From contig JAYKYS010000001.1 in assembly GCA_036924285.1 (NCBI GenBank), positions 32,239,501 to 32,303,500 on the forward strand: DNA of 64,000 nt. Direction: 5' to 3'. Below, piece after piece: positions 36,186-48,075 of this stretch. The position numbers and the translations under genes were made by a program. Numbering within the stretch: position 1 is the stretch's first letter; each line of letters begins with the position of its first letter. This DNA comes from Asterella californica. Its lineage: Eukaryota; Streptophyta; Marchantiopsida; Marchantiales; Aytoniaceae. The notes under the pieces were generated by a model. The model saw only the letters and a list, made by a program, of their open reading frames with translations, was not told the origin of the DNA and did no database searches.

Positions 36186-37783
36186 CACCGTCTGTATAAT
36201 TTCTTTCTGCGATATACAATTATATCATTCTAGATCTTATATTTACATCGACCTTGATTACACCGCAGTTCCCCTAGAGTTTCTTATCCCAGCGTTGGAC
36301 TTTGTACTTGTCTCTAAATCTTTTCCAAAAGTTGATACATATCTTCAAGCGCTTGTAAGTCCATTTCATTGCATAAACTCAAAGGCAGTTGGCTCATACT
36401 CCGAGACAAGCACTCGAAAATATATTTTTATCCAAAGTTTTTGCAACCTGCTTTCGATGCTCGTCTCTTAAATCCTTCTATCTATGATGTTTATAGACTT
36501 AATTCTCTACATTGTGTTTGTGAAGACGTCAATCCAGAATTGTTTAGATTCTCGTGCAAACATTTTTCTTTATGCCATCATGATGTTACGTCGAGCAGCT
36601 AGAGAGAGAGATCCAAACCCTGTCCAAGTTCAAAGAACAAGTAGAGTTCCTGAACGAGATCTCATTGATTGTAATGTGTAGGCTTTGATCTCGATCTCTA
36701 CTATTGGTATGTATTACGTCCCTTTCTTAATGATAAGTATACAAACGGTTTGATGTCCAATCGAAAGGGAGTACACTTCTGCACTTACATGTACAAGGAA
36801 TTGTATCTTTGTAGGTCACTAGCACTATCCAGATGAAGCAACGGTTGACCCTTACACTTGGGTGAAAAGGTGTAGAGAGACCTTCGAGAGGAGAAATCTA
36901 TGCGAAACAATTGACTAACAAAAGGATCCATACTTATGATTCGATACAGCATGAAGGATAAGGTAGAAGCGCACCACCAATCAGCTATGAAGAATATGAT
37001 TATGCTATGCTAGCAGACCGTGATGAACTTTTTACACTGTTTGGAGATGCGGACACCAAAAATTGAGTCAAGCTTAATCGCACGAATATCCTCTAGGTTG
37101 CATTGCAGTTTAATAAGGAACGGAGCCAACATCCTTTGGGAAACACATTGAGAAAGTGTATGAGGGCTATGATTAGGTCCGATAAGTATAATGACCTATG
37201 GCATACAAAAAGTATGTTCTTATTCTTTGTGCAAATTGATCATCAGACCAGTTAATGTCAGTTTTTGAACATGAGTTCAAAACCTTTGTATGTACACTAT
37301 GTTATAGAGGGCAAGATAAGCTTTCCAACAAGCTTTATATCTCCGAGAGATCATTTGTAAGGAGAGAGTTATGTCTTTCGGAAGTTGAGGGGATTTTTCG
37401 ATATCAAATAGTGCGCTCTCGGAAAAGAGTTTACAATCATTTTCATATCTTCAGTTTTCAGAGTTAGAACTTGAAATCTTCCATGCTTATAGCCTGCAAG
37501 ATAATCTATCTAGACACCCAAACCATGCGTAAATTGATCAGGTAGAGCTTGAGTTATTGCATTCGAAGCGAAAGGAGGTCAAATCTGTTATATTGCATAT
37601 TGTAGGGAAAGAGTGAAAGAACTTCAAAATTCTTGGAGAAGATTCTGTTCGATCTATGAGACTAAGAGTTGACAAGTTAAGCTTCTACTTAGTAATGTGA
37701 GAGATTGTTAAGCAAGAGAATAGTAGAGTGATCAAAAGTCTCAAACAAGCTTCATAGTGAGAGACATATGACGAATCATCGTC
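36186..37783 (+). other. Retroelement leader, no intact gene
   Basis: This segment lies between the LTR-like repeat and the zinc-knuckle ORF. Frames at 36076-36471 and nearby show no motif. It is probably non-coding leader or decayed coding sequence. Confidence 0.4.
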
Positions 37784-38323
37784 ATGGAAGGTCAGCAAGA
37801 GTGGAAATTGAGGTTGAGCAAAATTCCTCAAGGTTATTCGGTGATAGTTACAGCTGATAGGACGAAAGGAGAATTTCGACTAGAGCTTGAGGAAGAAGTA
37901 GAGAGTAGTCGTAAAAATCTGGAGAAGAACTCGAGGTGCTTTTGGTGTGGAGAAGAAGGACATAAAGTGATCAGGTGTCCTACGAAGAATAGATTTTTGC
38001 ATGAGCGACGAATGTTGGTCGACTTAAGCTTGCACATAGGTCCTTCTTCTCCTAGACAAGGCGTCATTGACCCCACAATCTTTTGTCTTAGATGTGGAGT
38101 GGAAGAGATTCCAGTTGAGCATGAGTGTAGCGCAGTGGTTGCTTTGTTGGAAACCGTAGCCGAAGGTCTCGAGAGAAGGTTGAGTGTAGAAACGGAACGA
38201 GTGAAGACTTCTAGTGAGGATGGAAATAGTCTGTCACCGTTAGATAAGATGATCATGAGGGTCAAGCTTATTCCAATGTTTGGAGAGGAGAGAGCTCAAC
38301 GGGGAAATTGTGGATTGCGGTGA
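37784..38323 (+). CDS. Retroelement ORF with CCHC zinc knuckle (179 aa)
   Basis: An uninterrupted frame of 179 codons starting at ATG 37784. Residues 52-65 form an exact CX2CX4HX4C knuckle (C52, C55, H60, C65), a nucleic-acid-binding motif of retroviral nucleocapsids. A second Cys/His cluster with C101, C104, H113 and C115 could bind zinc in a non-standard way. The part before the knuckle is rich in Glu/Lys. It ends 60 bases before the Met of the gag core, so here the knuckle comes before the core, the reverse of the usual capsid-then-nucleocapsid order. The other retroelement genes in this window are broken, but this frame is open. It could be a separate accessory ORF of the element. Function beyond nucleic-acid binding is not known. 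Confidence 0.6.
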   Translation: MEGQQEWKLRLSKIPQGYSVIVTADRTKGEFRLELEEEVESSRKNLEKNSRCFWCGEEGHKVIRCPTKNRFLHERRMLVDLSLHIGPSSPRQGVIDPTIFCLRCGVEEIPVEHECSAVVALLETVAEGLERRLSVETERVKTSSEDGNSLSPLDKMIMRVKLIPMFGEERAQRGNCGLR

Positions 38324-38382
38324 AGTATGATCTTCACATCTACAAGCAATACCTTGAGTAAGAAAAAGAAAAAAAGAGAAGA

Positions 38383-39086
38383 ATGGAGAAACTCCCGGTG
38401 TTTTACGGAAAGGATGGAGAAGACGTGGAAGGATTTGTGAGAGACTTCAAACGAGCATGCACTAGCAATGGAGATCGAAAGAAAAGTGAGTGGGTAGGGT
38501 TGATACCTGAATTTCTTGAGAATTCTGCCTTTACATGGTATGAGGACAGGAAGAAGAGAAGCGTAGTGGGGACTCCATCGATACTTGGGAAGTATTGACA
38601 GAGGTCTTAATTGAAATCTTTCTTCTTGATGAAAGTTAAGAGAAATTAATGATAGAGATAACTTATCTCAAACAAGGAGAGAAAGAGAAAGTAAGGACTT
38701 ACGTCAAGAGAGTGGAGAAATTAGAGCAGAAGTTTCGGATGGTTTTACGAAAAAATGAAGATGTAGTAGAGTCAACGATGGTGGACACTGGAGCAATGCT
38801 CACAAAGAATTTCATTGGAGGATTGAGGCCGGAGATTCGAACACAAGTGTCGTATCGTGTCGGATATTGCATGAAGGATGTCCAGGAAAACGTGAGGTTC
38901 CTGGCTGTGGAGATGTTGTATGTCGAACAAAGACAAGACAGAGAAGAACAACCACGAAAACGAACGCGTAATATATACCACTCCAAATGTATGTACACTG
39001 CCGTTTCTTTCTTCTTACAGTATAAAACTGAGGAACAGACCAGAGCGATCTGTAACCTACTTAGAAGCCCTAAAACAAACCCCTGA
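38383..39086 (+). pseudogene. Ty3/Gypsy Gag core, frameshifted
   Basis: Two overlapping pieces make one gag core. The first (38383-38598) has LPVFYGKDGEDVEGFVRDF and an AFTWY motif, typical of the plant retrotransposon_gag domain. The frame then shifts by one near 38570, and an in-frame TAA lies at 38637-38639. The second piece (38649-39086) continues with YLKQGEKEKVRTYVKRVEKL and a FIGGLRPEIRTQV stretch, both characteristic of the C-terminal half. Homology to Gag fades near 38990, where unrelated DNA begins. The product would be a capsid-like protein. It cannot be made intact. Confidence 0.85.
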
Positions 39087-39289
39087 ATCGCAACCCTAGC
39101 CCGAAATCGCCGAAGCGTAGCTCAAAGCAAGAGAAACTTCTCTTTGCTAACAAACAGAGCCACAACAGTATTACACGATCCAAACCCAAGTCCAAACCAC
39201 ATCCACGCACTAGCTCTTGGCTGAAGCTAGCTACCACAAGCCGTACACATCCAACTGAGCCCCTAACGAACTCAAAAAGACGAAATCCG

Positions 39290-40210
39290 TAGAGAAGGAA
39301 CCGAAAAAGACCTATCTGAGAACTTTCTCCTTTCTCCAAACGATCTTCAAATGTTGATAGGGCTCCTTCCTTGACTCCTTTGGCTCAAGAAACCTTCAGA
39401 TCCGACTCCCGATAGTCGAGATATCGCCGATTTTTGGTCGTAGGTGACCGAACCTCCAAAACCTCCTCCCTGCGGCTTAAAACCGCTCACACCGCACAAA
39501 CGGATCGTCTAAACTGATATCCGTCTTCACTGGTAGGTAGATCTAGCTACCCTGAACCCAACAAGACTCCAAACAAGCCATTTGGAGTTCCCTTTGCAAA
39601 ACCACTCGAGAAATTTGATCGCAGATTGCAAAAAACTGACGTAAATCAGCTCCCTGCGGCTCAAACTTGCTCACCACACCGAAACCAACAATCCAATCCA
39701 CACACAGTCTTCTCCTATGAGTAGATGAAGACTCCCTGATCGCGTAGGCACCAAGAACGAAGAGCTTGGCTCACCGATCGCGAAGAACAGCCCAACCTCA
39801 GGTCGTAAGCGAACGAAAATCTGATGTAAGCGCTTCCCTGCGAGCCAATTTCACTCAGAACTTCCAAACCGATCGATGAAAACTGGTATCGTCTTCAATT
39901 TCTTGTAGAACTCGGTGTTTCTGATCCCGATGGATCCAAGGACAGCAAGTTTGGACTCCGGAACGGTCCGAACGGTCCAACTCTCCTTCACAGGTAACTG
40001 AAATCCTTAAATCTGCTTCTTGCGTCTCAATTTCACTCAGTACGCACCCCCGATCCGTCTCTTCCCAAACCGTTTGAACCAGTGCGTAGCCTACCCAAAT
40101 CTGAACCCAACGACGCCTTGCGTGCTTGCATTGGACTTCCTAAATCCTTGAACCATCCACCAACAGATCGCAGGCACAAGCTAGCCCCTTAAGCACCCCC
40201 CTTGCAACAG
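39290..40210 (+). repeat. Tandem array, about 184-bp monomer
   Basis: The anchor tccctgcgg or its variants (tgcg at 39471, 39655, 39839 and 40021) recurs with spacings of 184, 184 and 182. It is followed by ctcaa..tcactca and a gatcg-rich part in each unit. Monomers are clearly diverged from each other. About four to five units are present. Confidence 0.85.
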
Positions 40211-40313
40211 TCTCTGTACGTACAGTTTTCTCCTGAATAATAAGAAGCAGGCCCCTTGCGTCTTTGATATAACGCCTGAAGCTCTAAATACCCGTCAGCA
40301 AGTAACTAAGGGC

Positions 40314-40800
40314 CTAGCTTGATTTTACCTTCTTTCGAATCCCATAACTTCTTCTCTGGATGTCCAAACGAAGTAAACAAGATGCCCATGGAAAGCTGAC
40401 AACGAGCTCTACCCATCTATGTGATGAAAGTGAAGATCCGAAGTTGCACCAAAAGCCCGTAAGCTGGGGCCTAGCTTGTTTTCTCCATCTTTCGAGTCTT
40501 GTAACTTTTCCACTAGGCATCCAAACGAAGTAGATGAAGTGCCTATGGAAAGCTGACAAGGAGCTCTATCCACTGGTGCAATAAAAACGAAGATCCGAAG
40601 TGGTGCCAAAAATCCGTAAGCTGAGGCCTAGCTTATTTTCTCCATCTTTCGAGTCTTGTAACTTCTACCACTAGGCGTCCAAACGAAGTAGATAAAGTGC
40701 CTATGGAAAGCTGACAAGGAGCTCTACCCATCTATGCGATGAAAATGGAGATCTGAGATTGTGCCAAAAACCTGTAAGCTGGGGCCTAGCTTGTCTTCTC
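40314..40800 (+). repeat. Tandem array, about 157-bp monomer
   Basis: Units begin with ctagctt at 40314, 40471, 40628 and 40786, giving periods of 157, 157 and 158. Each contains ctttcga.tc, ccaaacgaagtaga, tggaaagctgacaa.gagctc and a terminal gtaagctggggc phrase. Monomers are visibly closer to each other than those of the adjacent 184-bp array. About three full units are present. Confidence 0.93.
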
Positions 40801-42741
40801 ATGAGCGTCTTTGGAGCGACAAGCATCGAAGTTTGAATTTCAGGTAGGAGCCGGTCCACGACACGACAGCGGTATGAGAGACCAACTTCGAAGGCTGATG
40901 CAGTGAAGATCATGACCAAGATGGAAGAGAGTCTGGACGGAGACGACTTGCAATCAATGACTGTTGGGACAGCATGTGAGGATGTGCAAGTGTCGAGCAT
41001 GTCAGCTCTGACGCTTATGATTGTTCCGACTGTACGGTTTCGAATTTGACTCCGATAGTTCCTACTAGTGTGGTTAAAGCCACTCTTCCATCTAGATCTG
41101 CTACTCTTGACTTTCGTGATGAGTTGAAAAGTTTTGACAGAATCTTTGACAGACTTGAAGATCAATATGGTGAATTTGTTGCAACACTGGAGTCCAAATG
41201 TTGAAAGGGGCTCACGAGGTTACGAGAACTATCAATCTAGAGGTGGACCACCGTAAGGATCACCAAGTAACTACACGAGCCAAGGATGTTTTACGTTGTT
41301 GAGGTGAGAGTTTCTTGGGAAGGACGGAACCTTCTGACTGTGGTATGATCGTGAAGATTGTATATGTCTACTCAAGGAAGAGTTGGGCTTCTAGCTGTGG
41401 TTGCTAACTCAAAAGGTAGGCTTCAGGTTACAAGGTGGCACTGTAAAACACTCATACAGGTCTCTTGGCTCCTCTAATATGTTCAAGAAACGAAAAATCA
41501 GGTTGAACTAGTAACGATAAGATCAGACGGTGAACTTTGACACTCAAGAATAAGAAATATGTGAAGGTTTAGACTTCTAAACTTCTCCTACATGTAAAAG
41601 AAGCCCCACTGGATACATACATGAAGTTCTAGCCTGAGATCACATTCTAGCACCGAGATGTGAACAGAAAAGTTCTGAGTAAGAAAATTACGGCAATTTC
41701 TAGTACCCAGATAGCTATTTCGACCTAGAATAGAGAATTGGCTCGATCACTTTCGATTATTCTTACAGGATGCTGGTTTGTGAAATTTGGCCCCCTGATT
41801 GTACATAGTTCTCCAAATCTCGTTCTCTGAAGTTGCTGCTCTAGATTGAGAGCTTTTCATACCCCCTCTGCTTCAGAGGTCGTCCTGAATTACTCACTGA
41901 AATGACTTGAAACTTTTTGGATAGTCTTAGCCTTGCTGACGATGAATGCAACCAGGAAGGTTTGAAGCGATTTCCTCAATTTTGCTGCAATTGACACTGA
42001 AAACTTCAAAATCAACAAAAGTGATGCAACTCTTACACAATCTGAACTTCAATTTGATAACTCCTTCTTTACTGCTCCAAATCGATCAAGAATTTCTTTG
42101 ACAATGACTGGCTTGACGAGCTCTATCTTCCTATGCTCTCAGATTTCGCAGTGTCCTCATCAAATGCTCGAACTCTCTTTTAGACCCCTGCTTCTAAGTT
42201 TAGAGTTTTACAAAAGATAAAACTTGACCAATGGGAGTTCATAGCTCCACTTGGCTGTCCTTTAGTGCCCTAATCCACATGGTAACTTAACTTCACTCAT
42301 AGGCGTCAACCCCCTAAAGTACCAACGTAAATCTTAAACTACCTAAAATGACACGCAACCCTGAAAGATAACTTAAACCAGTTAGAAAACGTGCATGGAC
42401 GATAAGTAAATAAACCCATGAGCTTAAACTCTATCAACATGGTAAACCTAAGTTATGTACTTTGAATATCAAAGATAAGTATGAATTCACTTGCATAAGC
42501 GTACGAATGCTTGAACAATATAAATAGCATATTATCAACCTACTAAGACTCAAAACATATAACACAATGGTGTTAACATATGCATAAAAGATTAGGAATA
42601 ATATTAAGCTAACTTCTACGACTACTAACTCTCAAGTGTCGAAGTAGAAGCGTAACACGTAGCCGTCAATGCTCACAACCTTCAGAATTGACTTCTCTGA
42701 CGTCTTAACTTCACTCAGAGAGACTAACTCCTGACAGAGAG

Positions 42742-43620
42742 GTGAATTATTCACTATGTGAAATGATTCACATCACGACAACGTGTGGATGGTCTCATTT
42801 CCAACGTAATTGTCCAAGTCGTAATGGTGGAATGACGGATGGAGCTTCAACTTCACAAAGCAAAGACAAGGATGTAGCATGCATTGACATCTTGGAGCCA
42901 CGAGATGTACAAGAAGGTTTTCAATCTGTAGGGCTGTTGACTCAAGAGAGGAAGAGGATGAGGATGCATTTTCGACGAGGGAGAACCTGTCGTGATGGAA
43001 GAATATCTAAGTCAAAATACTCGGAGTAACAAATCTTCTTCAAAGACCAAAGAGTGACGAAAAAAATTGAGAAATACTGATTTCACAATTTCAATGGAGC
43101 AATCAAAATACAATGTGGTTGAAGACATGGGCAAGCAACGAGCAAACATTACTATGGGATAGTTGATTGCTCTGAATCCTTCAGTGAGGAAAGAACTCCA
43201 TAGGAGTCTAAGCTCCCGACGAGGTCGAAAGAAGAAGGTAATCCTTCTACTGTCGGTGTGAGTGCTTTAGATGCTAGTGAAAGAGAGGTGTGCAACAAGA
43301 CATCAAAAGTAGAGGTTCGTATCAATGGGAGAGATGTTTCAAACGTTCTTGTCAACGGAGGATCGGCAGTAAATGTCATCTCGTAACGACTCATGAGGAA
43401 ATTGGATCTAGTATCAATTCGCTCTTCTAGCATCACAGTTGGCATGACTAACAGACAGCGAGTTAGGCCATTGGGAGTGTTGGAGAGAGTTTGTGTGTCA
43501 GTAATGAGAGTGCAAGTAAATATGACATATCAAATCTGAAGGAGTCAAGTTATGAAATGTTACTCGGAAGACCTTGGCTTCGAGCGGTACATGCAACAGA
43601 TAATTGACACAAAGGTTATC
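42742..43620 (+). pseudogene. Retroelement zinc-knuckle tail and aspartic protease, inactivated
   Basis: The frame at 42742-43029 has a degraded knuckle (CGWSHFQRNCPSR). From about 43305 the plus strand encodes a retropepsin-like segment: a VEVRINGRDV strand, then VLVNGGSAVNVIS where family members have a D(S/T/G)G catalytic motif, so the active-site Asp is replaced by Asn. A TAA follows at 43384-43386. The frame then continues with ITVGMTNRQRVRPLGVLERV, and after a frameshift near 43540 ends in LLGRPWLRAV, the usual C-terminal signature of Gypsy proteases. No reverse transcriptase or integrase was recognised beyond it. Confidence 0.8.
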
Positions 43621-46500
43621 TACATATCGGACCGAATCACCATCGGATCATAACAGAAGTCAACTAGCTCATCCACAATGGCTGAAGCCTCTCATAGAGA
43701 CTATATTCTGACTATAGGTCACTTATTGTTCAACAAGATCAGTTCTCAACCACCAGAAGGTAGATCCACCTCCAGACACAATAAATAGAGGAAATCTGAA
43801 CTCCAAATGCTTTATTTCTCTTCCAGACATACTCAATAGTCCTCCACAGACATCAATTTTACAATCGATCTCTATTCAACAAGACCTCCTTACGTTGATC
43901 ATAGCATATCACTCTCAAGCAATCAATTCTCACTCAACTAATCTTCTCCGCTCTTCAGATAGCAGATTATTCCCCAAAAGTCTACAATTGATAAAGATCT
44001 GAACCCTCAACGCCTTGTATCCTTATTTGCAACAGTTCAGCACTGAAATTCTTCAGAAATCTGACCTTCTTAGTCCATGTCTTCTCCTTCACTTAAATAG
44101 ATGTTCCTTGCTCACCAGATTCGCCTCCAAACAGTCTAGTAGATAAATTCAAGCTCCTTAACTCTCAATCTTCTCTCTACGGCCACCTTCCAACTGAAAA
44201 TCCTTCAGAAAATCGATCCTCTCAGTCTCTAGCTTCTCTTGCGCATCCGACGGCTTCTCCCTGAGCAAAAAATAGAATACCTTCCTTCGCACGACGTCGA
44301 CTCTTTTTTCCAAACCCTAACACCCTTGCTAAGCTATGGTCCTTATAAGCAAACGTACTTATCAAGCAAGTAGACCCCCTGCTAAGCTAGACCCTTCCTA
44401 TTATTTACGTAACAGTCAAGCAGGCCCCCTTGCTAAGCTAACCCCTTGTTAAAATGAAAGTTTCCTAGCTCTCGATGTCACCTTGATTATATCACAAGCC
44501 ATCCAATGGAGGCTGAAGCCCTTACACTTATGGGGCCACTTCACGGGACTTACAACCCCCCATATGTGCACCAAGTATCTCTCATGGTATAATCCAAGTA
44601 GCATGCGGAGGCTTAAGCCAATAAGCTCACGATTAAAGAAGATAATCGTCTCCCGTCCCAATATACAAGACGTGGTTGTATATCCAACATAGACTCTCTT
44701 CTAGGAGGCCAACATGCAAGAATAGGAAACACAGATCAGGAGGAATTGATCTTGAGACCACTTTCCTCCTAAGTGGACGTCCTATCACGGGGACGGTCTC
44801 TAGTCCGTTCAAAAAGGAAATACAATTGATACGTATCTTTAAGGAAAATTTTCTATACAATCTTTACTAGCTTTTCCTACACTAACTTCTCTGCACAACT
44901 CCATTTTTAGTGAATGAGGAGTCAAAACTATAGTACTCACGAACACCTACGCATTCACACTGTCAGATCATGAATTTGAGTCACGAGTCAAAATCGACAG
45001 ATTTCTCTCTTTCGCACTTTTCATATCTTAAGACTTGTACTAACTATTACCTAGAACATTTTTTCTCGAAACTAAAAGTATGAAGTCGCTCTTCTCGGCG
45101 AGCTCGTCATTCTCGAACTTTTTGTCCCTCTCCAAGGTGAAATCTCAACCCAAGCTAAGGGACAGCTTGTCGAGCATGGCCCCAGCTTAGCTCCTGCCCA
45201 ACTTGATAAGCTAAGGCACAGCTTCTTGAACAAATGCCAGTTGAGTGTCTTCTGAAGTTCTGTTTCATCATGTGGAATGTCACATACTACGACACCGGGC
45301 TGATACCTCTTCTTCGATGACCACATGCACAATATATGATCACCAATTGTCATCATATGTACCTAAGGTCACTAACTAGATGTTGACACCTCTAGTAGCT
45401 CCAAAAGTATCTACGTGGTAGCTCTACTAGCTTACCCAAGACAACTGTCATCAACTACCTCTATATGCGTTTCTACGATATAGACAAACGCTACCACAAC
45501 GACAACTTCCCTCTAGTACTATGGGGTCGCCCTACTACTCCTCTAGGAACATGCGAAAAGGTCTCCTACTACCTTAAACAAGTCCATAAATACTTGCATG
45601 CATCCCTAGAAGACACCAAGAGCTATTGGTCTAGTGGTAAAGCCAAAGCTAAGAGCTAGTAGTTAAGCACATTCTTTAAGAAAAGTGTTGAGATGGGTGA
45701 CCTGGTTTTACTCACTTTCACACCACTAAAATTAGACTTAGCTTACGAGCACCAGCAAGCTGACTCGGGCTCGGACTCCGCCTCTGTCTCCACCTTCGCA
45801 CTCACGCACCTCAACTCTCACACCGCTGCGCTTCTGTCGATCTCAAATTGACCCCAAAAACTTATCACGAGAAAATTCAACAGCGCTTCTGCACTACTTC
45901 ATCACAAATTCGACCAAGAATAGATCCAAACACTACTAATCCATGCAGCAATCAGACATATGATTGATGCGTGGATCGTTAAAAAGAACCACTCCGTACA
46001 CGCGTGCATCCGCAAATCGAAGATACTAACGATTTGTACACTCCGGATATACCATCGGCAGAAATCCATGACTTGACAACTCTCAATCAGACCTTGCAAA
46101 TTTAGTTCTTTGAGTAATAAATGATCTCTTTTCACTCCATCATGCCAACCGGCACTAAACAAACACTAAAGTCGAGCCAAATCCACTCTGTGCATCAGAG
46201 AATCCAGATTGCGCTCACCAAGACTATCCATCATAGCCAGGAGCTTGAAGGTTCAACTCGAAGAACTAAAGCCTCCAAGTCCTACTTGCGAAGTATACCC
46301 CTAGTGGGGTTAGCTCAAGAACCCACCCTAAAGACACTAACAGTCTTACCGAGATTAGTCACTCCGCACTCGGTCAACCTAGCTGAGGTGCTAAACTGAC
46401 ATGACAGTACTGGTAGCATCTTGTCTTGTCATGAACTCCTTCCTGTCACTAAACAGACTAGTGAGCACATAGCGACTTTTGCTGCAGAGTAAGATCAAAG
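43621..46500. other. Unassigned, repeat-bearing DNA
   Basis: No gene was recognised. A phrase cccttgctaagcta recurs three times near 44323, 44375 and 44425 (spacing about 50). Related ctaagg.acagctt words occur near 45155 and 45212. At about 45634, tggtctagtggtaaagc looks like a Pol III A box, but no convincing B box follows. The minus frame at 45072-45356 and plus frame at 44483-44692 show no motif. Confidence 0.45.
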
Positions 46501-47119
46501 TATACATATCAGACAATCGCTTTTAACTTTCAAGTATTCCTAGATTGTGTAGAATAGAGAGAGTTCGTTAACTAGTCCAATAAATTTTTGCATGATTGCC
46601 GCTTGTGGTGGTCAAGAATGTCCTTGAGTACGTCATCAAGTAAGCGAGGAGAGAGATCAAGTTTACAAAATTTAACATTTCTGAGCTGAACGTAATGCGT
46701 GTACTGTGAGAAAAGAAAAAACAAGTAAACGCTATGAGTTGAAACATAACTCTTTTTGTTATAAAAAAATATGCTCTAGATGAATAAACATAATCTTTTT
46801 TTAATTTACAAGCTAACCTCTCTCACAAAAAAAGTTAACTCATAAATTAATATGCATGCATAATATCTCTACGTAAGACCTTTGCACCTATGAGGTGATA
46901 TTCATGCACTTGATACAACTTAATATACATGCAAAGCAGGCGTTTGGGAAAAAAACGGAAGCGGACAAGCAGATCTTTCGCAAGTCAAAATACAAGTGGT
47001 GGATAAGGCAGTAGCTGTGGGCTGGGCGAGACGGAGCGGGATGTAGACAGCTGATTTATAAATTCCTCAACCACGTTTCGACGGTTGGCTGTTTATATAC
47101 CACCACAAAATTTTTCTAC
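46501..47119. other. AT-rich intergenic DNA
   Basis: No gene or clear repeat was seen. A gcatgcataatat word near 46853 resembles the ends of the dispersed element that follows. Confidence 0.45.
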
Positions 47120-47490
47120 CCTGCGTGCTAGATGAACTCATGGGAACTTTTGCTCGCTTATTGTTATCAGAAAAATATATTTGTGTTAAATAATATATAT
47201 ATATATATATATACTAAGTAGATGTAAATAATTAAAATATTTTATAAAAGTTGTCTATTAGTCCATGCCTAGAAATATAGGGAGAGCAGAAAATAAACCA
47301 TAAGTCTTGGATGGACTGCCGCGCTTCAGAAGGTACAAGACCGGGAAGCTATACTCATTAATACATTCAAATACACCGAGTTATAATATAATACACACCC
47401 TTCTGGCAGGAAAGGTTAAGTGTTAAGTTAAACTCCTGTATATTTGCCTCTTCCATCGGAAGATGGAGGAGGTGAATATGCATCCAAAGC
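47120..47490 (-). mobile_element. Dispersed hairpin-ended element, copy 2
   Basis: Read on the minus strand it aligns with 50470-50840. Shared features are a tcttcc..ggaaga hairpin near 47448, a cttaacctttcctgccag phrase, a gtaccttctgaagc phrase, a (TA)n stretch at 47193-47213, and an end reading aaaagttccca..gagttcat. Copy 3 follows about 60 bases away in the same orientation. Confidence 0.7.
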
Positions 47491-47549
47491 ATAGATTCGG
47501 CCGGGGAAGGGATAAGGCCAAGCGGGGGAAGCGCGATGGCATTGGAAGA

Positions 47550-47870
47550 AGCCTTGCATGCTGGATGAACTCCGGGAAGTGTTGCTCGTTTAATGTTATA
47601 AATAATATATATATATATATATATATATTAAATAAATAAATATTAACTAAATATAAATAATTAAATATTTTATAAAAATTATCTGTTAGCCCATGCTTGG
47701 AAATACAGGGAGAGTAAAAAATAACCCATAAGACTTAACCCGAGTGCCGCGATTCAGAACGTAAAAGAACGAGAATCCGTACTCCTTTGAACTCATTTAT
47801 ACATCTCCCGATGAAGGAGGCAAACTCCTGCATATTTGCCTCCTCCTGAATACCCAGTGTATTACATAGT
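47550..47870 (-). mobile_element. Dispersed hairpin-ended element, copy 3
   Basis: A direct neighbour of copy 2 with the same order of blocks. These are gatgaactc..gggaa.t.ttgctcg, a (TA)n run at 47603-47628, taaataattaaa.tatttta, ccatgc.t.gaaata.aggg, and a terminal hairpin in which aggaggcaaa (47815-47824) pairs perfectly with 47835-47844 around a 10-nt loop. Confidence 0.7.
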
Positions 47871-47951
47871 GCGGCCCAAAAGCAGAGAGCATCAGGCCAT
47901 GCGGGAACCACGTCAAGCAACGAGGAGAACAGAGCGAAAACAATATGGTGA

Positions 47952-48075
47952 CCATATGCTATAATTTTAGGCATGCACTAGAACCCGTAACAGAGATATT
48001 TAACCCAACGACACCATATGCTATAATTTTAGGCATGCACTAGAACCCGTAACAGAGATATTTAACCCAACGACA
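47952..48075 (+). repeat. Perfect 62-bp tandem duplication
   Basis: Bases 47952-48013 and 48014-48075 are identical over the full unit, which begins ccatatgctataattttagg and ends cccaacgaca. No divergence means the duplication is recent or is kept uniform. Confidence 0.97.

Larger units (their letters stand above)
38990..42740. other. Foreign segment splitting the retroelement
   Basis: Gag coding breaks off near 38990, and a zinc-knuckle remnant of the same kind of element resumes near 42742. The 3.7 kb between contains two tandem arrays (39290-40210 and 40314-40800) and about 1.9 kb of unassigned DNA. A nested insertion is the simplest reading. Its ends and any target duplication were not identified. 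Confidence 0.5.

Noticed and set aside
37834..38265. 143-codon minus-strand frame
   Set aside because: It is a Ser-rich shadow of the zinc-knuckle ORF on the plus strand.
40314..40800. Regular repeats considered as a CRISPR array
   Set aside because: Units of 157 bp are contiguous with no unique spacers, in a plant-type genome. It is a satellite.
43152..43445. 97-codon minus-strand frame
   Set aside because: It is antisense to the retroelement protease remnant, which has clear family motifs on the plus strand.
45634..45650. A-box-like tggtctagtggtaaagc, possible tRNA or SINE
   Set aside because: No B box at suitable distance and no cloverleaf could be found.
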